A DNA stretch of 64,000 bases from positions 310,001-374,000 of the forward strand of contig NZ_JAJSOH010000004.1 of assembly GCF_021277265.1 (NCBI RefSeq), in the 5' to 3' direction. This stretch comes from Kineosporia rhizophila. Lineage in GTDB: Bacteria; Actinomycetota; Actinomycetes; Actinomycetales; Kineosporiaceae. The position numbers and the translations under genes are program-made. This document shows, piece by piece, positions 43,010 through 52,500 of this stretch (the stretch's first letter is position 1; every line of letters begins with the position of its first letter). The notes below the pieces were generated by a model that was given only the letters and a program-made list of their open reading frames with translations, ran no database searches and was not told where the DNA came from.

Positions 43010-44064
43010 TTAGCGGCGTCGGCCTTGTCGGCCGCGTCGGCCAGCATCTTCACGTACTCCGGAACCATGGTCTCGATCGAGAGCGGCGTGGGGTTGGCCG
43101 CTGTGCCAATCTCGCTGGTGCCGTCGAGCGCGACGATCGCGCCGCTGGCCACCGCGGGCATCTTCGAAAGGATCGGGTCCTTCTTCAGGGTGTCGATCAG
43201 CTTGTCGTCGCCGTAGGTCACGATCATCTCGACATCGTTGAAGGTGTCCACCGTCTCGGCGCTGACCTCCTTCGAGAACTCGTCACCGGAGGCCGAGGCA
43301 ATGCTGTCCGGCGTGCCCAGACCGAGGTCCGAGAAGAACTGCGCGCGGGTGTCCTTGTCCGTGTAGAAGCTGACCTTGCTCAGGTCGGTGGTGTCCACGT
43401 GGGTCAGGAACATCGTCTTCTTGTCGGCGAGCTGCGGGTACTTCGCGGCCTCGTCGGTCATCGTCTTCTCGATCGAGGCGATCAGCTCGTCACCCTGGGC
43501 GGTCATGCCCAGCGCCTGGCTGCTCAGCTTGATCATGTCGCGCCAGCTGGTCTCCCACGGCCCGTTCGGGTAGGGGATGGTCGGCGCGATCTCGCTGAGG
43601 GTCTTGTAGTCCTCCTCGGTCAGGCCCGAGTAGGTGGCCAGGATGATGTCCGGCTGGGTGTCGGCCACGGCCTCGAAGTCGATGCCGTCGGTCTCGTCGA
43701 ACTGCACCGGGGTCTCGCCGCCGAGCTCGTCCAGCTTGGCCTTCTGCCAGGAGAGCAGGCCGTCGCCGTCCGGGTCGCCGAAGTTGGCCTTGGCGTAGCC
43801 GACCGGCACGATGCCCAGCGCCAGCGGCACCTCGTGGTTGGCCCACTGCACCGTGGCCACGCGCTCGGGCTTCTTCTCGATCACGGTCTCGCCCAGGGCG
43901 TGCTTGACGGTGATCGGGAACGAGGCCTCGGCGGCGGTGGTGGTCTCGGAGCCGGAGCTCTCCGCGTCGGAGTCCGAGCTACCACCACAGGCGGCCAGCA
44001 CCAGGGCGGCCGCGGTGGCGACCGCGCCGGTGATCAGGCGACGACGAGCAAACACGGGGTACAT
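43006..44064 (-). CDS. Iron-siderophore substrate-binding lipoprotein
   Basis: 352 residues from ATG 44064. The signal ends with the lipobox LVLAAC, Cys26. A Ser/Glu-rich tether leads to the two-lobed helical-backbone domain of FepB/FhuD-like proteins: KPERVATVQWANHEVPLALG, DIILATYSGLTEEDYKTLSE, IAPTIPYPN and FFSDLGLGTPDSI. It captures ferric siderophore outside the membrane for the two permeases. An IdeR/DmdR-like iron box at 44124-44142 indicates repression when iron is plentiful. Confidence 0.95.
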   Translation of the reverse strand: MYPVFARRRLITGAVATAAALVLAACGGSSDSDAESSGSETTTAAEASFPITVKHALGETVIEKKPERVATVQWANHEVPLALGIVPVGYAKANFGDPDGDGLLSWQKAKLDELGGETPVQFDETDGIDFEAVADTQPDIILATYSGLTEEDYKTLSEIAPTIPYPNGPWETSWRDMIKLSSQALGMTAQGDELIASIEKTMTDEAAKYPQLADKKTMFLTHVDTTDLSKVSFYTDKDTRAQFFSDLGLGTPDSIASASGDEFSKEVSAETVDTFNDVEMIVTYGDDKLIDTLKKDPILSKMPAVASGAIVALDGTSEIGTAANPTPLSIETMVPEYVKMLADAADKADAAK

Positions 44065-44123
44065 CCTTCTTGTGGAGGGCGCGCAAGAGCGTGCGGCACA
44101 GCAGTGACTCTGCGCCGCACGAC

Positions 44124-44142
44124 GAAGCTGAGGCTAACCTAA
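44124..44142 (-). promoter_or_regulatory. IdeR/DmdR-type iron box
   Basis: On the reverse strand TTAGGTTAGCCTCAGCTTC matches the consensus TTAGGTTAGSCTAACCTAA at 15 of 19 positions, with a perfect left half. It lies about 60 bases upstream of the siderophore-binding lipoprotein start. Iron-loaded IdeR/DmdR1 would repress the operon. Confidence 0.8.
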
Positions 44143-44251
44143 CTGCCGGGGTTCTGTGCGCCTGGCCAGCATCGACCGTGACCTATCCGTCGCCTGTTCG
44201 TTATGACGGCCTCATCGGGCGAAACGCACATTTCCGGCGTTGAATGGACCA

Positions 44252-44731
44252 ATGACAGCTGCCGAGCTGAGCATCTGGAACGGGTCGACGACGATGGAGC
44301 ACTTCGCGGACATCCGCGGCGTCTTCCATGCCGCGTTCCCCAGACGCTCGCTGGCCGACCATCGGGACGTGCTCACCCGGCAGGCGGCCGCGCACGGCTT
44401 CATGGCCTGCGTGGCCTCGGTCGGTGGGCAGGTGGTGGCCGTCGCCTACGGGGTGCCGTTGCAATTGGGGACGGTGTGGTGGCGTGATCTCGAAGCGCAC
44501 CTGAGTGCCGATTTCGTTTGGGAAGACGGCTTGCGGACGTTTGCGGTCCTCGAAGTCTTTGTGGCACCTGCGTTTCCACCGGCTTTGGGCGGGCAACTGC
44601 TGCGCTCGCTGTTGCGACAGCGGCGCGAGCGCCGGGCCACCACTCGTTCTCCGGCGGCGGTGGGGTCGTTGCCCTGGCGTTCGTGCGGGACGGCGGAAAC
44701 CCAGATGTGGGTGCTGGCCCTGCCGCTCTGA
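44252..44731 (+). CDS. Possible GNAT-family acetyltransferase
   Basis: 159 residues from ATG 44252; an in-frame TTG at 44240 also exists. The middle VASVGGQVVAVAYGVPL and the strand TFAVLEVFVAPAFPPALGGQ, with LLRSLLRQRRERR after it, look like the beta4-alpha3 acetyl-CoA region of GNAT enzymes. The R/Q-x-x-G-x-G/A loop is degenerate (ALGGQLL). The C-terminus AETQMWVLALPL resembles the last strand of short actinobacterial GNATs. Substrate is unknown. It is divergent from the siderophore operon. Confidence 0.6.
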   Translation: MTAAELSIWNGSTTMEHFADIRGVFHAAFPRRSLADHRDVLTRQAAAHGFMACVASVGGQVVAVAYGVPLQLGTVWWRDLEAHLSADFVWEDGLRTFAVLEVFVAPAFPPALGGQLLRSLLRQRRERRATTRSPAAVGSLPWRSCGTAETQMWVLALPL

Positions 44732-44740
44732 GCCGGTGGC

Positions 44741-45697
44741 TTACCGACCCCTGCTGAGGTAAACGCGGCGCACCACGTCTTCGACATCCGGCTCCTCCAC
44801 GGACAGGTCCTGCACGACCGCCCGCTCAGAAACCGCGGCGAGCAAGGCTGCTGCCGTGGTGGATTCGGAGTCGAAGGCCAGGCGCTGGCGCAGCCCGTCG
44901 GCCTCGCTGCTCACGTGCTCGGCGTGCGGCAGGTCGTTCAGGTCAGGAGTAGGCGCAGCCAGATCGACCACCAGCACGCGGCGCATCGCCACCGTGCGGG
45001 ACAGCCCGGCCAGGCTGCCGTCGTAGGCCAGGCGGCCCTGGTCGACCAGCAGGATGCGCTCGCACAGCCGGCTCACGTCACCCATGTCGTGCGTGGTCAG
45101 CAGCAAGGTGGTTCCGTGCGTGACCCGTTCGGAGATGAGGAACTCGCGCAGCCGCTGCTTGCTCACCACATCCAGGCCGATCGTCGGCTCGTCGAGCACC
45201 AAGAGCTCGGGGGAGTGCAGCAGCGCCGCGGCCACCTCACCGCGCATGCGCTGCCCGAGCGACAGCTGACGAACCGGTGTGGCCAGGAACTCGCCCAGCT
45301 CCAGGTTCTCCACCAGCTCGGCCGTGCGCTTGCGCTCGCGGTCGGTGCTGAGGTCGTGGATGGCGGCCAGGATGCGGAACGACTCGGCCAGGGGCAGGTC
45401 CCACCACAACTGCGAGCGCTGCCCGAACACCACACCGAGCCGGCGGGCCAGCAGCTTGCGATCCGCCACGGGCCGCAGCCCACAGGTCAGCGCGGACCCG
45501 GAGGTAGGCACCAGGATGCCGGCGAGCATCTTGATCGTCGTGGACTTACCCGCCCCGTTGGCACCGATGTAACCGACGGCCTCACCGGCGTCCACAATTA
45601 TGTTCAGATCTTCGACGGCAGTTACTTCCCGGCTCTTCAGCCCCTTGGTGCGCACCCGGAAACGCCTGGTCAGGGCCTCGGTTTGGACAATGGGCAT
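44741..45697 (-). CDS. ABC exporter ATP-binding protein
   Basis: 318 residues from ATG 45697 (TGATG junction with the permease). It has Walker A YIGANGAGKSTTIKMLAG, FGQRSQLWWDLP at the Q loop, signature LSLGQRMRGEVAAALLHSPE, Walker B LLVLDEPTIGLD and switch LTTHDMGD. A C-terminal domain (about 225-318) follows. The GQRSQLWWDLP motif is typical of ATPases paired with two ABC-2 permeases of the DUF990 kind, as here. Substrate is unknown. Confidence 0.93.
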   Translation of the reverse strand: MPIVQTEALTRRFRVRTKGLKSREVTAVEDLNIIVDAGEAVGYIGANGAGKSTTIKMLAGILVPTSGSALTCGLRPVADRKLLARRLGVVFGQRSQLWWDLPLAESFRILAAIHDLSTDRERKRTAELVENLELGEFLATPVRQLSLGQRMRGEVAAALLHSPELLVLDEPTIGLDVVSKQRLREFLISERVTHGTTLLLTTHDMGDVSRLCERILLVDQGRLAYDGSLAGLSRTVAMRRVLVVDLAAPTPDLNDLPHAEHVSSEADGLRQRLAFDSESTTAAALLAAVSERAVVQDLSVEEPDVEDVVRRVYLSRGR

Positions 45698-46518
45698 CAG
45701 CCCCCGCCTCCTTGGTAGTGCCGCGTACCGATTCGCCAGGACAGCCAGGCCAAACCCCGCGTCCAGACCGCCGCCAACGGCGCTGCCCACCCAACCCAGC
45801 TAGGTAGATGCCAGGGCGTGGGTAGGCCGAGAAGAGTGAGGGTAGGCAGGTAGCCGGTGAAAGCCATAGGTACGGCGAAACCGAAGACCGCGACCACCGA
45901 CCTGGTCCACACCGATCCCGGCTGGGTAGCGGCGTAACGCCCTCCGTAGACGATGCTGTTGGTCATCTCGGCCGCGTCGATCAGGAAGAACTGCACCCCC
46001 GAGGCAGCGATGTAGACGGCCGCGCAGATCGAGGTACCGGTCGCCAGCGACAGGGCGATGAGCAGGCAGTTGACGGGGGAGAAGGCGACGTCGTTGGCGA
46101 ACAGAGCGGCGATGAGCACAGTCAGCCCCACCGCGACCCGGCTCAGACGCCGCAGGGTGATGTCACTCGTCATCAGCTGGGCCAGCAGAGGCAGCGGGCG
46201 CAGACAGAAGATGTCGAAGGTTCCGGCCCGTAGGTATCGCGGCAGCGTGTCGACGTGCCCGACCAGAAGACCGGCAATGCTGAACGCGGTATCGGCCAGA
46301 CCGAACACCACCAGCACGGCCGCCAGGTCGAGACCGCCGATCTCGTCGACCGCTCGATACAGCACCCAGACCTCGGCCAGCTCAACCAGCGCCACCAGCA
46401 CCGAACTGACCAGGTCAAGGGCGAAGCTCGACCGATAGCTGCTCTGCGCCCGCACCCGCGCGCCGAGCAGCACCCGATAAGGCCGGACCGCCGAAGCCAA
46501 CCGCGACCGCTCAGCCAC
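45697..46518 (-). CDS. ABC-2 family transporter permease
   Basis: 273 residues from GTG 46518, overlapping the upstream permease (46511-46518). Six membrane segments occur. The family pattern is SYRSSFALDLVSSVLVALVE at the start, VVFGLADTAFSIAGLLVG, YLRAGTFDIFCLRPLPLLAQ and a terminal WLSWRIGTRHYQGGG. The RAGTFD-x-x-x-LRPL motif marks the DUF990-type exporters. It forms a heterodimer with the other permease. Confidence 0.87.
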   Translation of the reverse strand: MAERSRLASAVRPYRVLLGARVRAQSSYRSSFALDLVSSVLVALVELAEVWVLYRAVDEIGGLDLAAVLVVFGLADTAFSIAGLLVGHVDTLPRYLRAGTFDIFCLRPLPLLAQLMTSDITLRRLSRVAVGLTVLIAALFANDVAFSPVNCLLIALSLATGTSICAAVYIAASGVQFFLIDAAEMTNSIVYGGRYAATQPGSVWTRSVVAVFGFAVPMAFTGYLPTLTLLGLPTPWHLPSWVGWAAPLAAVWTRGLAWLSWRIGTRHYQGGGG

Positions 46519-47377
46519 CCTGCACCTCCAGCCGACGCCGCCCTGCCCTGGTCATCAACTGACCCACGACCAGCACGGCCGCGATCCAGGCGAACTGCAC
46601 GGCGACGGCCTGAACGGCATCCCAGTTCGTGATCCGGCCGGAAACCACGTCGATGGGCGTCTGCAGCATGGAGGGGAAGGGCGTGGCCTGGGCCAGCGCG
46701 AACAACCAGCCGGGGAACAGCAGGACCGGCACGAAGAGTCCGGCCAGGAAGCCCGAAATAATCATGTAGGCCAGCTGCAGCCCGCGCGTCTCCACGCTCC
46801 AGAACCCCACCACGGCCACGAGATACACCGTTAGGTAAGACAGAATCGTCCCCGCCACGATGCTCACCGCCCCCAACCCCGAGGACAGCGCATCCAGCGG
46901 CAGCCTCATACCCCCGACCACCACGCCCAGGGCAACCAAAGGCACGCCCCGGGGGAGCAGCGCGAACAACGCGCGCCCCACTTCCTGCGCCGTACTCGCC
47001 GTCTGCAGGTCTACGGGGCGCAGAAGGTCAATCGCGACGCTGCCGTCTTTCATACGGTCAGCCAGATCGCTCTGCCCCGTCAGATTCACCGACCCCAGCA
47101 ACGCCTGCGACAGCCAGGTGTACGCGGTGATCGAGGCCGTGTCATAGGCCCCCATCCGCCCGCCTCCGGCATCTACGGCGGCCACCAGGATGCTGGCCTT
47201 GAGGAAGCCGAAGGTGGCGTTGGCGACCAGGCCACCGATCGCGGCCCCTCGGTAACGGGCTCCGCGACGCCAGCCGGCGGCGAACATGCGCCAGTGGATT
47301 CGGAGCCAGACGCGGGCCGTGGCGGCGATGGGGCGATGCCCTCGCGGCTGGGGTGGGGAAGGCGCGAGAAGAGACAT
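46511..47377 (-). CDS. ABC-2 family transporter permease
   Basis: 288 residues from ATG 47377 (MSLLAPSPPQPRGHR); longer frames upstream are unlikely. Six hydrophobic segments occur. The motif DRMKDGSVAIDLLRPVDLQT corresponds to RAGTFD-x-x-x-LRPL in its partner. Closing segments include FLAGLFVPVLLFPGWLFALA and TPIDVVSGR. It is first of a three-gene exporter operon, permease-permease-ATPase. Target substrate is not evident. Confidence 0.87.
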   Translation of the reverse strand: MSLLAPSPPQPRGHRPIAATARVWLRIHWRMFAAGWRRGARYRGAAIGGLVANATFGFLKASILVAAVDAGGGRMGAYDTASITAYTWLSQALLGSVNLTGQSDLADRMKDGSVAIDLLRPVDLQTASTAQEVGRALFALLPRGVPLVALGVVVGGMRLPLDALSSGLGAVSIVAGTILSYLTVYLVAVVGFWSVETRGLQLAYMIISGFLAGLFVPVLLFPGWLFALAQATPFPSMLQTPIDVVSGRITNWDAVQAVAVQFAWIAAVLVVGQLMTRAGRRRLEVQGG

Positions 47378-47426
47378 GGCTGCCGAGACTTTAGCCGGGC
47401 TGAGCGTTGCGGGCGAAGTGCTTTTT

Positions 47427-47753
47427 CTACCCCTCGGAAACCAGCCGAGGCCGCCACGGCACCTGAGCGTTCTCGGCATGCTGAGCCGCCTCAATCAACA
47501 CCTGGGCCAGTTCGCGAGCCTGCGCAGGCGTCAGCTCGAACGTCTCGCCGAGGGTGATCCGGGCGTCGCTCACCCGCCGGGTCACCGGATCGGCCAGCAG
47601 ATCGAAGTCTTCCCGCTGGGCCACGCGCACCCGCACCACGTCGTTGCCCACCCCGATCACCTGGCCAATCTGCCGCTCGTGATCAATCGCCTCCTCGTCC
47701 ACCACCGACGACCGCTGCCAGCGATGGCCGGCCGGGTACTTCTTTTCACGCAT
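47427..47753 (-). CDS. Unknown small protein
   Basis: 108 residues from ATG 47753 (MREKKYPAGHRWQRSSVVDE). The stop of the gene upstream lies 5 bases inside its start, so the pair is translationally coupled. The visible segments are QIGQVIGVGNDVVRVRVAQR, a beta-rich stretch, and a C-terminal helix ELTPAQARELAQVLIEAAQH. I do not recognise a family. The layout is like small accessory proteins that accompany Scr1/DUF397 loci, but this is only context. Confidence 0.65.
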   Translation of the reverse strand: MREKKYPAGHRWQRSSVVDEEAIDHERQIGQVIGVGNDVVRVRVAQREDFDLLADPVTRRVSDARITLGETFELTPAQARELAQVLIEAAQHAENAQVPWRPRLVSEG

Positions 47754-48072
47754 CCGTGTCTCCTTCCTTGCGCAGCGCGCTGAGCAGGACCTCTGCCCGC
47801 CCGTGCTCGTCCTCACCCATCACCCCGTCCCAGTCCAAGTCGTCCAGGTACTCCTGCCAGACGTGCGGTTCAGCCGCGTTGAACACGTTGCGCCCCGCGG
47901 CGTCTTGCACCTCGAGCAGCCAGAACCCGTAAAGCTCCTGGTCACCCGTCTGGAACACGGCTCGGAAACCGGTCGGGAAGCGCTCGCGGATACATTGCAG
48001 CGCCAGATGAAAATTTGCTTCGTCAACCGTGCGCTTATCGGTAGTAGTGTCAATGTAGGACGCCCGTGGCAC
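47746..48072 (-). CDS. Unknown small acidic protein
   Basis: 108 residues from GTG 48072; a TTG at 48075 is also possible, since GGGGGAGG lies at a good distance. The N-terminal VPRASYIDTTTDKRTVDEAN is followed by FHLALQCIRERFPTGFRAVF and ELYGFWLLEVQD, with a strongly acidic tail (EYLDDLDWDGVMGEDEHG). No family is recognised. It is coupled to the next gene and divergent from the Scr1-like regulator. A nested hairpin (48103-48152) sits in its upstream region. Confidence 0.6.
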   Translation of the reverse strand: MPRASYIDTTTDKRTVDEANFHLALQCIRERFPTGFRAVFQTGDQELYGFWLLEVQDAAGRNVFNAAEPHVWQEYLDDLDWDGVMGEDEHGRAEVLLSALRKEGDTDA

Positions 48073-48396
48073 CAATTCTTGTACCTCCCCCGAAAGTGTG
48101 GGGCCGGGCCCTCCGCTGGAGCGGAGGGAGTTCTCGTTACGGAGGGCCCGGCGTCTGATGGGCACAGCCGCTCCGCCCGAAACCCCCGTCTGCGAGCGTT
48201 GATCCGGCGACTGCCACCCGGCGACCGGTCTCGTTCGCCGGCCGCTGGGTACAGGTTGGCCTTTCCCCAAAGAATGTGCAAGATTCTATTTACCTGCCAC
48301 GAACAAGTGCTTTCCTGGAACGGGAAGTCGTTCAGCCCGGGCGGGCGGAGTCTTCTATTTCGGGTGTACGATCCGTTGCGTACCGAGGGGGATGAG
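48073..48396. other. Divergent intergenic region with nested hairpins
   Basis: This 324-base stretch separates the small acidic protein from the Scr1-type regulator. It holds the nested inverted repeats at 48103-48152 and a more AT-rich segment at about 48260-48320, where promoters for the + strand gene could lie. I see no coding sequence in it. Confidence 0.5.
48103..48152. repeat. Nested inverted repeats, possible attenuator
   Basis: Outer arms GCCGGGCCCTCCG (48103-48115) and CGGAGGGCCCGGC (48140-48152) are perfect 13-base complements. Inside, CTCCGCT (48111-48117) and AGCGGAG (48120-48126) form a second stem that shares bases with the outer left arm. The two stems cannot form together. 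Confidence 0.7.
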
Positions 48397-49284
48397 GTGC
48401 AGACGACAGAGGTCACGGGGTCGACCGTTCCGCGGCGGCAGCTCGGCAGGTACATGCGAGACCTGCGGGGGCGGGCGCGGATGACGGTGCGGGCGGCTGC
48501 TCAGGAGCTGGAGTGGTCGGAGGGGAAGATCTGGCGCATCGAGACCGGGCAGTCTTCGATGCGGAGTCATGATGCTGAGCTGATGTGCCGGGTCTACGGG
48601 GCTGACGTCGAGACCGCGACCGCTTTGAAAGCTCTGGCGAAGGAAACGCGGGCCACGGGTTGGTGGCACAGCTACGGCGACGTGATCCCCGAGTTCTTCG
48701 ACGTGTACATCGGCCTCGAAGAAACGGCCTCCAGTTTCCGCTGGTACGAGATGGATCTCGTGCCCGGGCTACTCCAGACCGAGGCGTACGCCAGGGCCCT
48801 CATCCGCGGCGCGAACCCGAGCTTGGATGACGAAGAGATCGAGCGCCTCGTGCGAGTTCGTACCGGCCGAACGGGCTTGCTCACCCGCATGACAGCTCCG
48901 CCAACATTCCAGGCTGTAGTCGGCGAGGCCGTGCTCCGCTGCCCCGTAGGCGGATCAGCAGTCATGGCAGCGCAGCTCCACCGGATGCTGGAGCTCGGGG
49001 AGTTGGAGCACATCCAGTTGCGGGTGGTTCCGTTCGCAGCTGGCCTGCATGCCGGCCTGCACTCGCGTCCCTTTATCACTCTGCGATTCCCGGTGAAGCT
49101 CGACGGGCGGGACAGCGAACCTCCCACGGTCTACGTCGAATCCTTCACCGGTGCGCTGTACCTCGATAAGCCATCCGAGCTGGCTCGCTACGACGCCGCG
49201 TGGGATGAGCTCTGGCAATCAGCCCTGGACGAAGAGGGTTCCGCCCATCTGATCCGACAAGCGGCAAGGGAGTTCGAGCGGTGA
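48397..49284 (+). CDS. Helix-turn-helix regulator with Scr1-type DUF5753 domain
   Basis: 295 residues from GTG 48397 (GAGGGGATGAG upstream). The N-terminal XRE domain reads RRQLGRYMRDLRGRARMTVR, with QELEWSEGKIWRIETGQ as the recognition helix region. DUF5753 begins about residue 100: FFDVYIGLEETASSFRWYEM, LVPGLLQTEAYARALI, and a C-terminal VYVESFTGALYLDKPSEL. In Streptomyces such proteins pair with DUF397 partners and regulate differentiation. The GTGA overlap with the next gene confirms the pair. Confidence 0.93.
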   Translation: MQTTEVTGSTVPRRQLGRYMRDLRGRARMTVRAAAQELEWSEGKIWRIETGQSSMRSHDAELMCRVYGADVETATALKALAKETRATGWWHSYGDVIPEFFDVYIGLEETASSFRWYEMDLVPGLLQTEAYARALIRGANPSLDDEEIERLVRVRTGRTGLLTRMTAPPTFQAVVGEAVLRCPVGGSAVMAAQLHRMLELGELEHIQLRVVPFAAGLHAGLHSRPFITLRFPVKLDGRDSEPPTVYVESFTGALYLDKPSELARYDAAWDELWQSALDEEGSAHLIRQAAREFER

Positions 49285-49493
49285 AAGAGGAACTTGAGGG
49301 CGCGAAGTGGCGTAAGAGCAGTCATAGCAGCGGGACTGGCGGAGCGTGTGTGGAGGTCGCGTTCTTGGCGAACGGAGACGTTGCTCTGCGCGAGAGCGAC
49401 GAACCTGGCGCCGTTGTGATCACCAGTGCGGCGAAGTGGGATGCGTTTTTGGCCGGAGTGCGCGACAACGAGTTCGATCCGCCCCAGCCCTGA
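49281..49493 (+). CDS. DUF397 protein, partner of the Scr1-type regulator
   Basis: 70 residues from GTG 49281, in a GTGA overlap. The canonical pattern is AKWRKSSHSSGTGGACVEVA, then DVALRESDEPGAVVITSAAK and WDAFLAGVRD. DUF397 proteins (such as Scr2) interact with the upstream type of regulator in a manner resembling toxin-antitoxin pairs. Direct biochemical function is unknown. Confidence 0.93.
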   Translation: MKEELEGAKWRKSSHSSGTGGACVEVAFLANGDVALRESDEPGAVVITSAAKWDAFLAGVRDNEFDPPQP

Positions 49494-49544
49494 CAGCCTG
49501 GGGGTGGCCGAACGTGGCTGTCGGTCCACCCCCGGCAGTCCGGC

Positions 49545-52500
49545 TTACGTGCTGGCCATACGAGTCGCCATGTACAGATCAGTCGGCATCGGCGTGTGTA
49601 GGCGCCAGGTCACGGCCATCGGACGGCTGTGTTCGTGCGAAACGTATTGGACCGGACCCAGGAAGACATAGGGGGATGTGCCCAGTTCTCCTTCTTGAAC
49701 GGTTCGAACGAAGAGAAGAACGTGTGATCCTCGCGCCTGATGATGAATGTATCGCTGACCGGTCGGAGAATGTTCGGCAGTCGTGGACTGACTCTCCCAA
49801 TGGAAGAGTTCGGGCGTAATCGCGAAGTCCTTGTACATCGTGGATGGTGAGAAGTCCTTTTCCGCCTTCCTGCAGGTCACAAAGAGAACGTCCGAGTTGA
49901 TCTCTCCGCACCAGGCAACTCCTTCGCGGAAATTGCTGGGTGGTCTCTTAAGTGATGCGTGGTCTACCGCTGCGAGAATCTCCTCCCGTTGGTAACTGGC
50001 GTGGATGCTGAGCGGAACGTCAGAAAAGTCAGGTCCATAGTGGACCAGGTCCTGAGTGGTCCGTCGCGCGATGTCGAAGCTAAAGTCAACGACTTCGCGA
50101 AGGTCTTCCTGCGTAACCAGCATACGATTAAGGCTTTCAAGGCCCTGGTCGAGGGAGGCGAAACCTTGACCGCTCGGATGGAACGAGAAGAACAGCATCG
50201 CAGCGAGACGGCGCTCCCGGGAACTCAATCCGTTCACGTGCTCAGCCATCAAGCGCGGATACTGCTGAGCACGCTCTCGATCATCCACATGAGCGAAGGC
50301 CCTTATGCGACGAAGTAGTTCGGACTCGACCGCGCTGATAGGAGGAAGGCTCGGATCTGCTGCACGACGTAGAGCAGCCCACGATCTGCCCCTTGTGCCT
50401 TTCCTGAGCACGTCAGGCAGAGTCCGACCTGAGGCAAGATAGTCATGCAGCGACGCAGGCCGGAGAGCCTGTACCTCCGACAGCATCGTGGCCCAGCGTG
50501 GCGAGATCTGTTGCCGCAGAGTCTCTAACAAGGTCTGCTGCGCGACGGCGTCAAGAACAATCTGCGATCCCGGGGGGAGCAGCGGGAAGCCCGCCTCGAC
50601 CTGCTTCTCCAGACTCTTGCCCGCAAATCCAGTGAGCGCCTTGAAGCGCTGATCGAATCGGAACTCCTTACGCTGGTGACCAACGAAGTCAAGAGCAGTC
50701 AGCACAGCCTTCGAGGCGCTCATGCGGAGGCCACGCCCCAGCTGCTGAAGGAAAACTGTTGCGCTCTCGGTCGGCCGAAGGAAGAGTACAGTATCCACCT
50801 CAGGGATATCGACACCTTCATTGAAGAGGTCTACCGTGAAGATGGCGTTGATCTCCCCGCTACGAAGAGCTTTTCGAGCAGCGTCCCTTTCACCCATAGG
50901 TGTGCCGGCATGGAGGGAAGTCGCTGCAATCCCTGCTTCCCGAAAACGCTCGGCCATAAACTCTGCGTGTTTTACGCTTACGCAGAATCCGAGGCACTTC
51001 ATAGAGTGCGGATCGAGGACCTTATCGCCCAGTTCCTTAAGGATAATCCGCACCCGGGCAGTACTGGCGGTGTAGAGCTCGGTGAGCGCATCTAGATCGT
51101 AGGCGCCTCTGCGCCAGGCAATATCTTCCAAATGAGTCTCGTCATGAATGCCAAAGTAGTGAAACGGGACAAGGAGATTTTGGTCGAGCGCATCCCAGAG
51201 ACGAAGCTCGGTTGCCACCCGTCCACCAAAGAAGGCGCTGACGTTCACTCCGTCAGAGCGCTCTGGGGTGGCTGTGAGGCCCAATAGTTCGGACGGCTTC
51301 AGGTGCTCGAGGATGCGCTGGTACGTGGATGCTTGCGCGTGATGAAATTCGTCGATGACGACAACATCGAAGTGATTGGGGTCGATCAAGTCAAGCCGGT
51401 CCGACGACAATGACATGACGCTGGCAAAGACGTGGCGGCCACGTTCGGGCACATGCCCAGAGGCCAGGATCTCTCCGAAAGAGCCATCGGAGAGCACCTC
51501 TCGGTAGGTTCGCTGAGCTTGTTGCAGGATCTCAATACGGTGAGCAATGAAGAGCAGCGAAAGGTCTTGACCACGCTCCCGAATCAGATTTCGGTAGTCC
51601 AGGGCTGCAATGACCGTCTTCCCAGTTCCGGTGGCTGCGACCAACAGATTGCGGTGCCGGTCGTGCAGCTTTCGCTCGGCATCGAGCTGCTCTAGCATCT
51701 CCTGCTGGTGAGGAAGGGGTCGCACTTCCAAGCCCGATAGCGTCAACGGATTCTGATGCGATCCCGGCGAGCTGCCGGCTGCCTCGGCAAGGGCACTACG
51801 AAGATGCTGTCCCTGCTCATCGGGATCATACGAGATGAACTCTTTGTCTTGCCAATAAGATTCAAAAGTGGATCGGAATTTTTCCATGAGGTCGGGAGTG
51901 CCCACTGAAGAGAGTCGTACGTTCCACTCCAGGCCCTCTACCAGGGCCGACCGCGACAGGTTGCTTGATCCGACGTAAGCGGTGGCAAACCCCGAATTGC
52001 GCTCGAACATCCATGCTTTCGCATGCAGCCTCGTCCGATTGGTTTCATAGTTGACCTTGACTTCAGCCCCAAAGTCTTTGACGAGGGCGTCTAGTGCCTT
52101 GGCATCGGTGGCGCCCAAGTAGGTAGTTGTGAGAACCCGGATTCGTACTCCGCGATTGCGGAGCTCGTGAAGCTCATCCTTAAGAAGGCGCAGCCCATAC
52201 CATTTGACGAAGGCACATAGAAGATCAACCCGGTCGGCGCTCGTAAGTTCCGCGCGCAGTTCGGCCCCAAGGGTGGGCTCTCCACGAGCGTTGGTAAGGA
52301 GTGATGCCTCAGACAAGGGTGTGGCGGGCCGCAGGGAAACGCGCCCGCTCTCCGCCGTGAAGTCAGGGCGGTAGACCTGCAAGAGTTGTTGATTACTCTT
52401 TTTCTCATTCACCACCGGCGTTTCAATTCCGTTGTGAAAGAGGCGGAGCTGCTCCAGAATGCCTTCCACCAGAGCCTGCCGAGCTTCGGGCGCCTTGGTG

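Noticed and set aside
44252-44731. Frameshift in the GNAT-like gene
   Set aside because: The C-terminal half looked out of register with GNAT motifs, but the last strand (AETQMWVLALPL) stays in frame and resembles short actinobacterial members, so an intact though divergent gene is simpler.
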